A stretch of 64,000 nucleotides of DNA from Salipiger mucosus DSM 16094 (GCF_000442255.1 NZ_KE557273.1:995224-1059223), one strand, 5' to 3'. Numbered from the stretch's first letter, positions 8,480-17,649 are shown. Numbers and translations: made by a program. The notes: generated by a model not told the origin, from the sequence alone.

Positions 8480-8543
8480 TGTATTTTTGCCACCAGTAAA
8501 TATCCCGGGTTGAAAGCCAAAAATTTGTATTTTAAAAAATACA
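8480..8543. promoter_or_regulatory. Divergent promoter with TGTATTTT operator repeats
   Basis: The 170-base gap 8417-8586 between the GntR gene and hyuB is markedly AT-rich. It holds a perfect inverted repeat, TGTATTTT-AA-AAAATACA, at 8526-8543, and an isolated half-site TGTATTTTT at 8480-8488. A possible -35 TTGAAA (8510-8515) with a TAAAAA -10 (8533-8538), 17 bases apart and directed toward hyuB, would be covered by the palindrome, fitting repression. HutC/FarR regulators typically bind short palindromes of this kind. The promoter hexamers are weak matches. Confidence 0.65.
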
Positions 8544-8586
8544 GGATGCCGGTAGGCTGATCAACAGAAATCAGGGAGTCGCGTGG

Positions 8587-10338
8587 ATGAGCAACGCCGG
8601 AACGGCCCAGACGGTCCCGGATACCGGGGCACAGGACCCGGCAGGGGACCGGGGCATCGACCCGATCACGCTGGCGATTCTCGCCGGCCGGATGGAACAG
8701 ATCGCGGACGAGATGGACGCCACGCTCTTCCGCTCGGCCTTCAACCCGATCATCGCCGAGGCCCATGACGCCAGCCACGGCATCTACCACCCGCAGACCG
8801 GCGAGACGATGGTGCAGGGCAAGAACGGCCTGCCGATCTTCGTGGGCGTCATGGCCTTTGCCGTGAAGGCGGTCATCGACAAGGCGGCCGAACAGGGCGG
8901 TCCGAAGGACGGCGACGTCTGGATCTTCAACGACGCCCACATCGGCGGCACGCACCTGTCGGACATGCGCCTCGTGCGGCCCTACTTCCGCAACGGCGAG
9001 CTCTTCTGCTGGCTGGCCTCCGTCGGCCACTGGCACGACGTCGGCGGCGCGGTGCCCGGCAACTACAATCCCGCCGCGACCGAGGTCTTCCAGGAGGCGG
9101 TCGTGCTGCCCCCGGTGAAATTCGTCTCCGAGGGCGAGCTGCGGACCGACATCCTCGACATCATCCTGCGCAACACCCGCCTGCCGCAGTCGGCCGAGGG
9201 CGACGTCAACGGCCAGCTCGGCGCGCTGGATCTCGGGATCAAGCGCATGGATGCGCTGCTCGACGAATACGGCGGCGCGACCGTGACCGGGGCGCTCGCG
9301 GCGCTCTCGGCACGCGCCGAGACGCTCATGCGCAAGGAGGTCGACGCGCTGCCCGACGGCCGGTGGGAGGCCGAGGACTTCCTCGACAACGACGGCATCA
9401 CCGACGCGCCGCTGCCGATCCGGGTTGCGCTCGAGATCCGGGGCGACCGGCTCAGCCTCGACTTCACCGGCTCCGCGCCGCAGGTGGCAGGGCCCATCAA
9501 CATCGCGCTGCCCACCTCGATCGCCTGCGTCTACGTGGCAATCAAGCACATCTTCCCCGCGCTCCCGGCCAACGCCGGCGTCATGCGCCCCATCGACATC
9601 ACGGTGCCCGAGCACTCGCTCCTCTCGGCCGAGTTTCCCGCCCCCACCGGCGGCTACACCGAGACCATCCTGCGCATGATCGACGTGATCTTCTCGGCCG
9701 CCTCGCAGGCCGCCCCGGACCGCGTGGTCGCCAATGCCTACGGCACGATCAACGCGCTCTCCATCGCGGGCAGGAAGTCGAACGGCCAGCGCTGGGTGAT
9801 GTTCAGCTTCTACGGCGGCGGCCACGGCGGCACGCCCGAGGGCAACGGCCTCAACCACGGCTCCGCGCCCATCTCGATGGCGACCATCCCGCCGGTCGAG
9901 ATCCTCGAGGCGGCCTACCCGGTGGCCTTCCGCCAGTGGGCCCTGCGCGAGGGCTCGGCCGGTCCCGGCATGCACCGCGGCGGGCTCGGCGCGGTCTACG
10001 AGATCGAGGTGCTGGAAGAGAACGGCGCCGAGGCCTTCTTCTTCGGCGAGCGGGGCAAGTTCCCGCCCAAGGGCGTCAACGGCGGCGGCGACGCGGCCGT
10101 GAACCGCTTCGACTACGAACAGGACGACGGCTGGCACCAGCCGCCGATGACCTCGAAGATGCGCGGCATCACGTTGCGGCAGGGCCAGAAGGTCCGCTTG
10201 CAGAGCCCCGGCGGCGGCGGCTACGGGCCCGCCGCGGACCGGCCCGCGCCCGAGGTCGCCCGCGACGTGGCGCTCGGATACCTCTCGGCGGAACAGGCCG
10301 ACCAGCAATACGGAACCGCCTGGAGGAAGAACGCATGA
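8587..10338 (+). CDS. hyuB: Hydantoinase B / oxoprolinase family subunit
   Basis: A 583-residue HyuB-type subunit. Family segments visible are an N-terminal DPITLAILAGRMEQIADEMDATLFRSAFNPIIAE, FNDAHIGGTHLSDM, and a C-terminal glycine-rich GGGGYGPAADRP. With HyuA it forms an ATP-dependent enzyme that opens cyclic amides (hydantoins, 5-oxoproline, lactams); acetone and acetophenone carboxylases are relatives, so the substrate cannot be read from family alone. The start ATG has GGGAG about 8 bases upstream. The stop overlaps hyuA by 4 bases. First gene of the divergent operon facing the TGTATTTT operator. Confidence 0.88.
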   Translation: MSNAGTAQTVPDTGAQDPAGDRGIDPITLAILAGRMEQIADEMDATLFRSAFNPIIAEAHDASHGIYHPQTGETMVQGKNGLPIFVGVMAFAVKAVIDKAAEQGGPKDGDVWIFNDAHIGGTHLSDMRLVRPYFRNGELFCWLASVGHWHDVGGAVPGNYNPAATEVFQEAVVLPPVKFVSEGELRTDILDIILRNTRLPQSAEGDVNGQLGALDLGIKRMDALLDEYGGATVTGALAALSARAETLMRKEVDALPDGRWEAEDFLDNDGITDAPLPIRVALEIRGDRLSLDFTGSAPQVAGPINIALPTSIACVYVAIKHIFPALPANAGVMRPIDITVPEHSLLSAEFPAPTGGYTETILRMIDVIFSAASQAAPDRVVANAYGTINALSIAGRKSNGQRWVMFSFYGGGHGGTPEGNGLNHGSAPISMATIPPVEILEAAYPVAFRQWALREGSAGPGMHRGGLGAVYEIEVLEENGAEAFFFGERGKFPPKGVNGGGDAAVNRFDYEQDDGWHQPPMTSKMRGITLRQGQKVRLQSPGGGGYGPAADRPAPEVARDVALGYLSAEQADQQYGTAWRKNA

Positions 10339-12404
10339 GCCTCGGCAGCATCATCGGGGTCGACGTCGGCGGCACCTTCACCGACGTCTTCTCGCTCGAC
10401 CTGACCACAGGCGAGACCGGCGTCGCCAAGGTCCCCACGACCCGGCCCGACCAGTCCGGCGGCTTCCTCGACGGCATCCGCGCGGCGCAGCCCGACATGG
10501 GCCACATCCGCTCGCTCGTGCACGGCACCACCGCCGGCACCAACGCGCTGCTCGAGCGCAAGGGCGCCATGACCGGCGTCATCACCACCACCGGCTTCCG
10601 CGACGTGCTCGAGATGCGCCGCCGCGACCGGCCCCGCACCTGGGGCCTGCGCGGCGACTTCCTGCCCGTCGTGCCGCGCGACCTGCGCATGGAGGTGCCC
10701 GAGCGGGTGCTCTCCGACGGCACCGTCGAGCAGGCGGTCGATCTCGACGCCGTGCGCGCCGCCGCCGCCGCCCTGCGCGACAAGGGCTGCGAGGCCGTCG
10801 TCGTGCTCTTCGTCAACGCCTATGCCAACCCCGCCAACGAGCAGGCCGCCGTCGCCGCCCTGCGCGAGGTCTGGCCGAACCCGCACGTCGCGGGATCGTC
10901 CGAGATCCTGCCCGAGATCCGCGAGTTCGAGCGGTTCTCGACCACCGCGCTCAACGGCTACCTGCAGCCCGAGGTGGCGGGCTACCTCGCCCGGCTGGAA
11001 ACCGCGCTCAAGGGCGGAGGCTTCGGCGGCGAGTTCATGATCGTGCAGTCCAACGGCGGCGTCATGTCGGTCGAGACCGCCTGCCAGCGCCCCGTGCGCA
11101 CCGCGCTCTCCGGCCCCTCGGCGGGGGTGATCGCGGCGGGCTACATCGCCGAGACGGCGGGCTACGCCAACCTCATCACCGGCGACATGGGCGGCACCAG
11201 CTTCGACGTGTCGATGATCGTGGACGGCGAGACCGTGGTCTCGCCCCAGACCTCCATCGACTTCGGCATGGTCGTGCGCACGCCCATGATCGAGATCGCC
11301 ACCATCGGCGCGGGCGGCGGCTCCATCGCCTCGGTCGATGCCGGCGGGCTGCTGACCATCGGGCCGGAAAGCGCGGGCTCGAACCCCGGGCCCGTCGCCT
11401 ACGGCCGCGGCAACACCCGGCCCACCGTCACCGACGCCAACATCGTGCTGGGCCGCATCGACGCGACCCGCCCGCTGGGCAAGGGTCTCGGCACGCTCGA
11501 CCTCGAGGCCGCCAAGGCCGCCATCGACGAACACGTGGCAAAGCCCCTCGGCCTCGGCGTCATGGAGGCGGCCGAGGCCATCGTGCGCGTCGCCAACTCG
11601 CGCATGGCCGGGGCCATCCGCCTCGTCAGCATCGAGCGCGGCCACGACCCGGCCAAGTTCGCCTACATGCCCTTCGGCGGCGGCGGCGCGCTGCACACCG
11701 GCGCGATGATCGACGAGGTCGGCATCGGCCGCGCCCTGATCCCGCGCTTCCCCGGCGTGACCTCCGCGATGGGCTGCGTCATCGCCGACATGCGGCAGGA
11801 CTTCGTGCAGACGCTGAACGCCACCCTCGACGGGCTCGACCTCGAGGCGCTCACCGGCTTCATGCAGCAGCACCACGACGACGGGCAGGCGGTGCTCGAC
11901 GGCGCCGGCTCGGAGTTCGCCGCCCGCGAGACCCGCTTCGAGCTCGACATGGCCTATGTCGGCCAGACCCACACCGTCTCGGTGCCGATCCCCGTCACCG
12001 TCGGGAACGGCACCGTCACCGCCCCCACGCGCGAGGCCGTCCGCAGCGCCTTCGAGACCGCCTACCACGGTCTCTACGGCCGCCTGCTGAAGTCGGGCGT
12101 CCGGGTGCTGAACCTGCGCTCGACCGTCATCGGCACGCGCCCCAAGTTCGACCTCTCGCGCCTCGCACCGCCCGCCGACGCCACCGAGGAGGCCGCCGCG
12201 CGCGGCACCCGGCCGGTCTTCGTGCGCGGCGCGTGGCAGGAGGCCCGCGTGCTGGCGCGCCTCGACCTGCCGGTCGGCGCCCGCGTCGAGGGCCCCGCGG
12301 TGCTGGAACAACCCGACGCCACGATCTTCGTGGAGCCCTGGCTCGTCGCCATCGTCGACCCCTACGGAAACGTCCTTATCGAAAGAAAGGAAGGCCAGGC
12401 ATGA
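10335..12404 (+). CDS. hyuA: Hydantoinase A / oxoprolinase family subunit (ATP-binding)
   Basis: A 689-residue HyuA-type subunit. The phosphate loop is IGVDVGGTFTDVF near the N-terminus (Hydant_A_N), a second nucleotide-binding motif GDMGGTSFDVSMI follows mid-protein, and the HyuA C-terminal domain ends the chain. It phosphorylates the ring carbonyl before ring opening in hydantoinase/oxoprolinase enzymes. It overlaps hyuB (ATGA at 10335) and the downstream hydrolase (ATGA at 12401), so the four genes 8587-13887 form one coupled operon. Specificity toward N-methylhydantoin, oxoproline, an imide or a lactam cannot be told from sequence. Confidence 0.88.
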   Translation: MSLGSIIGVDVGGTFTDVFSLDLTTGETGVAKVPTTRPDQSGGFLDGIRAAQPDMGHIRSLVHGTTAGTNALLERKGAMTGVITTTGFRDVLEMRRRDRPRTWGLRGDFLPVVPRDLRMEVPERVLSDGTVEQAVDLDAVRAAAAALRDKGCEAVVVLFVNAYANPANEQAAVAALREVWPNPHVAGSSEILPEIREFERFSTTALNGYLQPEVAGYLARLETALKGGGFGGEFMIVQSNGGVMSVETACQRPVRTALSGPSAGVIAAGYIAETAGYANLITGDMGGTSFDVSMIVDGETVVSPQTSIDFGMVVRTPMIEIATIGAGGGSIASVDAGGLLTIGPESAGSNPGPVAYGRGNTRPTVTDANIVLGRIDATRPLGKGLGTLDLEAAKAAIDEHVAKPLGLGVMEAAEAIVRVANSRMAGAIRLVSIERGHDPAKFAYMPFGGGGALHTGAMIDEVGIGRALIPRFPGVTSAMGCVIADMRQDFVQTLNATLDGLDLEALTGFMQQHHDDGQAVLDGAGSEFAARETRFELDMAYVGQTHTVSVPIPVTVGNGTVTAPTREAVRSAFETAYHGLYGRLLKSGVRVLNLRSTVIGTRPKFDLSRLAPPADATEEAAARGTRPVFVRGAWQEARVLARLDLPVGARVEGPAVLEQPDATIFVEPWLVAIVDPYGNVLIERKEGQA

Positions 12405-13018
12405 GCGGAGGCCCCATCGACCCGGCGAAGACCGCGCTGGTGACCATCGACCTCACCAACGATTTCCTCCACCCCGAGGGCGCCTACGGGCGCGCGGGGC
12501 AGGGCACGCCCGAGCTCGCGGCGCTGCCCCTGCGCGTGGCCCCGATCCTGCCCGCGCTGCGCGCCCGGGGCGGGCTCTTCGCCTCGGTGCAGTTCACCAT
12601 CGAGCACGTGCGCGGCCGGCCCTTCCTCGTCTCGCCGCACCTGCACGAGCTGCGCCCCTTCCTCGCCGAGGGCGACTTCGCCCCGGACAGCTGGGGCAAC
12701 AAGGTGGTCGAGACCCTCTCGCCGCCCGACGTCGAGATCGAGAAGGTCGCCTATTCCGCCTTCTACCAGACCCGCATGGAGCACGTCATGAACGCGCTCG
12801 GCATCGACACCCTCGTCGTCGCGGGCATCGTCACCAACGGCGGCGTCGCCTCGACGGTGCGCGACGCGCATATGCGCGGCTACCGCATCATCCTGCTGAC
12901 CGACGGCTGCGGGGCCTTCCGCACGGATGTCCACGACGCGACGCTGATCGCGCTCGGCTCGGTGTCCGAGCAGGAGACCTGCGCCGATTTCCTTGCCCGA
13001 CCGGAGCTGACCGCATGA
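12401..13018 (+). CDS. Isochorismatase-fold hydrolase lacking the nucleophilic cysteine
   Basis: A 205-residue isochorismatase-like protein. The acidic residue (D17 in TIDLTNDF) and lysine (K115 in EKVAYSAFYQT) of the D-K-C triad are present. In the motif usually reading G-x-T-T-N-x-C-V the sequence is GIVTNGGV, so the cysteine position is G148. True isochorismatases (EntB, PhzD) also carry glycine there, whereas amidases such as N-carbamoylsarcosine amidase and maleamate amidase need the cysteine. A vinyl-ether or otherwise non-amidase reaction is therefore more likely than amide hydrolysis, unless C170 takes over. It overlaps hyuA and the lyase gene by 4 bases each. Confidence 0.85.
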   Translation: MSGGPIDPAKTALVTIDLTNDFLHPEGAYGRAGQGTPELAALPLRVAPILPALRARGGLFASVQFTIEHVRGRPFLVSPHLHELRPFLAEGDFAPDSWGNKVVETLSPPDVEIEKVAYSAFYQTRMEHVMNALGIDTLVVAGIVTNGGVASTVRDAHMRGYRIILLTDGCGAFRTDVHDATLIALGSVSEQETCADFLARPELTA

Positions 13019-13887
13019 GTGTCCAGAGCCTGAGCGCGCTTCTGCACGCGCCCGAGATCCTCCTCGCCCCCGGCGTCTACGACGCGCTGACCGCCTCCAT
13101 CGCCGAGAAGGCCGGCTTCCGCGCCGTCTACCTCTCCGGCGCCGCGCTGGCCTACACCCGGCTGGGGCTGCCCGACATCGGCCTGACCACGATGACCGAG
13201 ATGGCCGACACGCTGGCGCTCATCCGCGACCGGATCGAGCTGCCCATCGTGATCGACGCCGACACCGGCTTCGGCAACGCGCTCAACGCGCAGCGCACCA
13301 TGCGCATCTACGAGCGCGCCGGCGCCTCGGCGCTCCAGATCGAGGACCAGACCTTCCCCAAGCGCTGCGGCCACCTCTCCGACAAGTCGCTGATCCCCGC
13401 CGAGGAGATGTGCGGCAAGATCCGGGCCATGGCCGATGCCCGCGCCTCCGAGGAGACGCTCATCATCGGGCGCACCGACGCCATCGCCGTCGAGGGCTTC
13501 GAGGCCGCGATGGACCGCGGCGAGGCCTATATCGAGGCCGGCGCCGACGCGCTCTTCATCGAGGCCCCCCGCAGCATCGAGGAGCTGCGCCTCGTGGGCG
13601 AACGGCTCGGCCGCCGCGTGCCCCTCATGGCCAACATGGTCGAGGGCGGCGCGACCCCGATGGTCATGCCCCCGGACCTGCAGGCGCTGGGCTTCTCGAT
13701 GGTGATCTTCCCCGGTGGCATCGTCCGCGCGCTCGCCCGCACCGCCGAGGAATACTACGCCAGCCTCATGGCCAGCGGCTCCAACCAGGCCTTCAGCGAA
13801 CGCATGTTCGACTTCGGCGGCCTCAACGACCGTCTCGGCACCACCGGGCTGATCGAGACCGGCCAGCGCTACGCCGTAGGCGAGTGA
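13015..13887 (+). CDS. PEP mutase / isocitrate lyase family C-C lyase (2,3-dimethylmalate lyase- or methylisocitrate lyase-like)
   Basis: A 290-residue member of the PEPM/ICL superfamily. The catalytic loop PKRCGH with C118 is intact, and the metal-binding residues sit in IDADTGFG (81-87) and the acidic QIEDQ segment. AVYLSGAALAYTRLGLPDIG matches the lyase branch. These enzymes cleave 2-methylisocitrate to pyruvate plus succinate, or 2,3-dimethylmalate to pyruvate plus propionate. Pairing with an aconitase-family hydratase in one locus recalls the dimethylmaleate-to-dimethylmalate-to-pyruvate/propionate steps of anaerobic nicotinate breakdown. Last gene of the operon, coupled to the previous gene by ATGA. 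Confidence 0.85.
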   Translation: MSVQSLSALLHAPEILLAPGVYDALTASIAEKAGFRAVYLSGAALAYTRLGLPDIGLTTMTEMADTLALIRDRIELPIVIDADTGFGNALNAQRTMRIYERAGASALQIEDQTFPKRCGHLSDKSLIPAEEMCGKIRAMADARASEETLIIGRTDAIAVEGFEAAMDRGEAYIEAGADALFIEAPRSIEELRLVGERLGRRVPLMANMVEGGATPMVMPPDLQALGFSMVIFPGGIVRALARTAEEYYASLMASGSNQAFSERMFDFGGLNDRLGTTGLIETGQRYAVGE

Positions 13888-13921
13888 GACTGCCCACGGC
13901 CGGGGCCATCCGCCCCGGTCC

Positions 13922-13939
13922 CGGGCGCCCCGGCGCCCG
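13922..13939 (+). terminator. Possible GC hairpin terminator after the hydantoinase operon
   Basis: CGGGCGCC and GGCGCCCG (8 bases each, 2-base spacer) lie 35 bases after the lyase stop. No T tract follows, so this is only a candidate transcript end. Confidence 0.35.
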
Positions 13940-14013
13940 TTCCGCGCGATAGGGTTTGACACCGCCGCGCCCCTCGGCACTCTGACCGGGTGCAACAACA
14001 GGGGCCCCCGCGC

Positions 14014-14628
14014 GTGACACAGCTGCATCTCTACGGCCACCCGGACTCGGGCCATGCCTGCAAGGTCGCGCTGGCGCTCTCGCTGGCCGGGCTCGACCAC
14101 GGCGTCACCTTCGTCGACATCCACGCCCCGCCCGAGACGCGCCCGACCGACTTCCTCGACGCCAGCCCCTTCGCCGAGGTGCCGCTCCTGCTGATCGACG
14201 GCACGCCGGTCTTCCAGTCCGGCGCCATCCTGCTCGAGATCGCGCAGCGCTTCGGCGTGCTCGGCGGCGAAAGCCCCGAGGGCCTGCGCCTCGGCCGCGA
14301 GATCCTGATGTGGGAGGCCAACCGCATCGGCATGTGCCTGCCGCAGCTCAAGGCAGCCCGTCTCGACGGCGGCGAGGGCCTGCCCGCCGACGTCATCTGC
14401 TGGCTCCGCGTGCGGCTCGAGACCGACTGCGCCAACTTCGCCCGCCTGCTGGGCGAGGGGCCCTTCCTGCACGGCGCCGCGCCCGGCATCGGCGACTGCG
14501 CCGTCTGGGGCTACGCCCAGTGGCTCGACGAGGCCGGCGTCACGCCCACCGCGCCGCTGGAACGCTGGATCGACGCCATGCGCGGCCTCGACGGCATGAA
14601 GACCCCCGCCGCCTTCTTCCCGGCCTAG
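14014..14628 (+). CDS. Glutathione S-transferase family protein
   Basis: A 204-residue GST-like protein. The N-terminal thioredoxin fold begins [21 protein letters not shown] and contains the cis-proline VPLLLIDG and the glutathione-binding [10 protein letters not shown]. The helical C-terminal domain includes [20 protein letters not shown]. The GTG at 14014 is preferred over a GTG at 13990 because AGGGG precedes it at normal distance and the fold begins directly after it. It may detoxify electrophiles or act on unsaturated diacids (maleylacetoacetate isomerases are relatives), but no partner gene proves this. It overlaps the convergent arsenite transporter stop by 4 bases. Confidence 0.8.
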   Translation: MTQLHLYGHPDSGHACKVALALSLAGLDHGVTFVDIHAPPETRPTDFLDASPFAEVPLLLIDGTPVFQSGAILLEIAQRFGVLGGESPEGLRLGREILMWEANRIGMCLPQLKAARLDGGEGLPADVICWLRVRLETDCANFARLLGEGPFLHGAAPGIGDCAVWGYAQWLDEAGVTPTAPLERWIDAMRGLDGMKTPAAFFPA

Positions 14629-15677
14629 CCGCGCGGCGCCGGCCGCTCCGCCGCGCCGGAGGCGTCGCCCGGCGCAAAGCGCGCCCGCGTGCGGTTGGCG
14701 AAGGCCACGAGGCTCAGCATCACCGGCACCTCCACCAGCACGCCCACCACCGTCGCCAGCGCCGCGCCCGACTCCAGCCCGAACAGGCTGATCGCCACGG
14801 CCACGGCCAGCTCGAAGAAGTTCGAGGTGCCGATCAGCGCGCAGGGCGCCGCGATGCGGTGCGGTACACGCAGCGCGAAGGCCGCCGCGTAGGCCAGCGC
14901 GAAGATCCCGTAGCTCTGGATCAGGATCGGCACCGCGATCAGCGCGATCACCCCCGGCCGCGCCAGGATCGTCTCGCCCTGCAGCCCGAAGAGGATCAGC
15001 ACCGTCGCCACCAGCCCGACCATCGACCAGGGCTTGGCCCGCGCCGAGAAGGCCTCGATCGCCGCGTCGCTGCCCAGCCTGCGCCGCGTCAGCAGCCCCG
15101 CCGCCAGCGGCAGCACGACGTAGAGCACGGTCGCCAGCACCAGCGTCTGCCAGGGCACCGAGATGTCGGTCACGCCCAGCAGGAAGGCCACGATCGGCGC
15201 GAAGGCCACCACCATGATGAGATCGTTCACCGAGACCTGCACCAGCGTGTAGGTCGGATCGCCCTTGGTCAGCTGCGACCAGACAAAGACCATCGCCGTG
15301 CAGGGCGCCGCCCCCAGCAGGATCAGCCCCGCGATGTACTGCGTCGCATCCTCCGGCGCGATCCAGGGCGCAAAGACATGCTGGAAGAACAGCACCGCCA
15401 GCGCCGCCATGGTGAAGGGCTTGATCAGCCAGTTGACCGCCAGCGTCACCAGCAGCCCGCGCGGCTGCCGCGCGATCCCCGAGACCGCGCCGAAATCCAC
15501 GCCCACCATCATCGGGTAGACCATGGCCCAGATCAGCACCGCCACGACGAGGTTGATCGAGGCCACCTCGGCCGAGGCCACCGCCGAGACCAGCCCCGGC
15601 GCGGCGCTGCCCAGCAGCACGCCCCCGATCATCGCCAGCGCGATCCAGAGGCTGAGAAAACGTTCGAAGACGGGCAT
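14625..15677 (-). CDS. ACR3-family arsenite efflux transporter
   Basis: A 350-residue polytopic inner-membrane protein of about ten hydrophobic segments. The conserved ACR3 cysteine is C126 in the fourth-helix motif [12 protein letters not shown], and the [11 protein letters not shown] segment follows. The family exports arsenite (some members antimonite) using the proton motive force. The start at 15677 has GGAGGG 7 bases upstream; an earlier in-frame ATG at 15710 lacks a site and adds an unlikely tail. No arsR or arsC lies beside it, so its arsenic regulation, if any, is from elsewhere. Confidence 0.88.
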   Translation of the reverse strand: MPVFERFLSLWIALAMIGGVLLGSAAPGLVSAVASAEVASINLVVAVLIWAMVYPMMVGVDFGAVSGIARQPRGLLVTLAVNWLIKPFTMAALAVLFFQHVFAPWIAPEDATQYIAGLILLGAAPCTAMVFVWSQLTKGDPTYTLVQVSVNDLIMVVAFAPIVAFLLGVTDISVPWQTLVLATVLYVVLPLAAGLLTRRRLGSDAAIEAFSARAKPWSMVGLVATVLILFGLQGETILARPGVIALIAVPILIQSYGIFALAYAAAFALRVPHRIAAPCALIGTSNFFELAVAVAISLFGLESGAALATVVGVLVEVPVMLSLVAFANRTRARFAPGDASGAAERPAPRG

Positions 15678-15891
15678 GGCCGGTCCCTCCATTACGGGCG
15701 CCGAAGGCATCGGCCCGGACCTTGGACAAGCCCGGCCCCGAGGGCAAGGCGCATGTCGCCGCGCCCCCCGCGCGGTCCGGGGACGGGGTGCGAAGCGGTG
15801 CCGCGAATGTCGACAAGTCTAATCCTGAAGGTCCGGTTCATCTCCGAGCGGGCAGGGTGCCCGCGTCACATCTCGCGCAAGGAGCCTCACG

Positions 15892-16188
15892 ATGACCCCG
15901 ATCCGCCTTCTCCTCGCCGCCGCCGCGCTCTCGCTGGCCGCGCCCGCCACGGCCGGCCCCACCGTCTTCGCAAGCGAGCGCGGCATCGGCGCCAGTGCCG
16001 CGCACCCCCATCCCGGCCCGGATTACACCGGCCGCTACTACACCACGCCCGGCGGCTGCTCCTACAGCCGCGCGCAGGTGCCCGGCTACCACCCGACATG
16101 GCACCTCGTGCTGAACGGCGGCGGATACGGCCTCACCGACGCGGGCCGCCGCTGCCCCGTCATGCTTGGCGATTACCGCCGCATGTAG
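15892..16188 (+). CDS. Small secreted protein of unknown function
   Basis: A 98-residue product with a clear signal peptide (charged start, LLLAAAALSLAAPATA, cleavage near residue 21). The mature part is rich in Gly, Tyr, His and Pro, with two cysteines (C56 and C88) that could form a disulfide in the periplasm. AAGGAG stands upstream of the ATG, and a 7-base GCGGGCA/TGCCCGC hairpin (15848-15864) lies in the leader. I recognise no family. It stands alone between the arsenite transporter and the lipase cassette. Confidence 0.7.
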   Translation: MTPIRLLLAAAALSLAAPATAGPTVFASERGIGASAAHPHPGPDYTGRYYTTPGGCSYSRAQVPGYHPTWHLVLNGGGYGLTDAGRRCPVMLGDYRRM

Positions 16189-16310
16189 CGCCCCGGACCC
16201 CTGAAAGACGGCCCCGATCCCCGCCCACGCCAAGCTGGACGGAGAACGGGACCTGTGGCACTCTCGACAAAGTTGTAGATTTCATTCCATTGAACATCAG
16301 GACATTTGTC

Positions 16311-17636
16311 ATGTCGCTCACGGCCGTCTTCGTCCCCGGCATCATGGGGACCGAACTCAAGCTTCCCGACGGCGAGGTGGTCTGGCCGCCCCGCGTCACC
16401 GAGACCGTCTTCGGATACCACCGCCTCGACAAGCTGCAGCACCCCGACCTGCGCCCGACCGAGGTCATCCGCAACGTCAGCTGCGTCGCCTTCTACAGCC
16501 CCATCCTGTCGCTCTTCGCCCAGCTGGGCTTCGCCTCCGCCGGCAACCGCCGGCTGCTCGAATTTCCCTACGACTGGCGGCAGGACCTCTTCGACCTTGC
16601 CGACGAGCTGGCCGACCGCCTCGACGAGCTCGACACCGACGAGATCGTCCTCGTCGCGCACTCGATGGGCGGGCTCATCTCGCGGCTGGTGCTGGAATCG
16701 GGCATCTTCGACCACCGCCCCTTCTTCTCGCGCGTCAGCCAGTTCATCGCGCTCGCCACGCCGCACAACGGCGCGCCGCTGGCGCTCGCCCGCGTGCTGG
16801 GCCTCGACAAGGCGCTGGGCATCAGCGCCGCCGACTTCCGCACCCTGGCCGAGAACGAAGCCTATCCCTCGGGCTACCAGCTCCTGCCCGCCCCGGGCGA
16901 GGACGCCTGCTGGGACACCGCGCAGGGCGCCGCGCTCGCGCCGCTCGACTTCTACGACCCGCAGGTCGCGCTCGGCCTCGGCATGAACCCCGCGCTCGTC
17001 GCCCGCGCCAAGGCCGTGCACGACGCGCTGAACGCCGGCAGCCCGCCCGATCACGTGCGCTACTTCTACGTCAGTGGCGCGGGCCACAAGACGGTCACCC
17101 GCGTCAACATCAACGCGGGCGTCGCCCATGTCGTGCAGACCCCCGACGCCGGCGACGGCACCGTGCCGCTCTGGTCGCAGCTCCCCCGGGCCGAGCAGAA
17201 GCACGTCGTCATCAACGAACACGCCAACGTCTTCCGGGGCCTGCCCTTCAAGCGCGTCTTCGTCCGCCTGCTGGGCGGCGACGCGGGCGAGCCGCTGGAG
17301 GCGCTCGAGGCGATGGAGGCCGAGGCCGCCGCCACCAACCCGCTGCAGCTCGCCATCGGCACCGCCGTCGTCCCCGAGGGCGACGCGATCGAGGTCGTCG
17401 CCTCCTCCGAGACGCCGATCACCGATCTCGACGGCCGGCTCGTCTTCGACCGCATCACCGAGGCCGACCGCACCGAGGACGAGGCCGTGCACACCCAGCC
17501 CCTGCGCTACGCCGGCCCCGGCGTGCAGAGCCTCGCCATGACGCTGACCCCGCCGCTGCCCCCCGGCTTCTACGAGTTGCGCTTCGAGGGCGACCGCCCG
17601 CAGACCGACCGCGTGATCTTCGCCGTCTCGCGCTAG
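16311..17636 (+). CDS. LCAT-family lipase/acyltransferase, first gene of a putative conflict cassette
   Basis: A 441-residue alpha/beta hydrolase of the lecithin:cholesterol acyltransferase type. The oxyanion region FVPGIMGTEL (7-16), the family hallmark FPYDWRQD (85-92), nucleophile S118 in VAHSMGG, D282 in GDGTVP and H304 in NEHANVF are visible. Such enzymes deacylate or transacylate phospholipids. There is no signal peptide, so it acts from the cytoplasm. About 105 C-terminal residues after the catalytic His form an extra beta-rich part. The leader is AT-rich, unlike the neighbours. It is followed after 13 bases by the protease-nuclease gene, implying one operon. Confidence 0.82.
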   Translation: MSLTAVFVPGIMGTELKLPDGEVVWPPRVTETVFGYHRLDKLQHPDLRPTEVIRNVSCVAFYSPILSLFAQLGFASAGNRRLLEFPYDWRQDLFDLADELADRLDELDTDEIVLVAHSMGGLISRLVLESGIFDHRPFFSRVSQFIALATPHNGAPLALARVLGLDKALGISAADFRTLAENEAYPSGYQLLPAPGEDACWDTAQGAALAPLDFYDPQVALGLGMNPALVARAKAVHDALNAGSPPDHVRYFYVSGAGHKTVTRVNINAGVAHVVQTPDAGDGTVPLWSQLPRAEQKHVVINEHANVFRGLPFKRVFVRLLGGDAGEPLEALEAMEAEAAATNPLQLAIGTAVVPEGDAIEVVASSETPITDLDGRLVFDRITEADRTEDEAVHTQPLRYAGPGVQSLAMTLTPPLPPGFYELRFEGDRPQTDRVIFAVSR

Positions 17637-17649
17637 GGGAGGGACCCGC

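Noticed and set aside
12880..15816. Long minus-strand frame spanning the lyase, GST and arsenite transporter genes
   Set aside because: Partly antisense, partly a frame-shifted reading of the ACR3 gene; no motif or ribosome site supports it.
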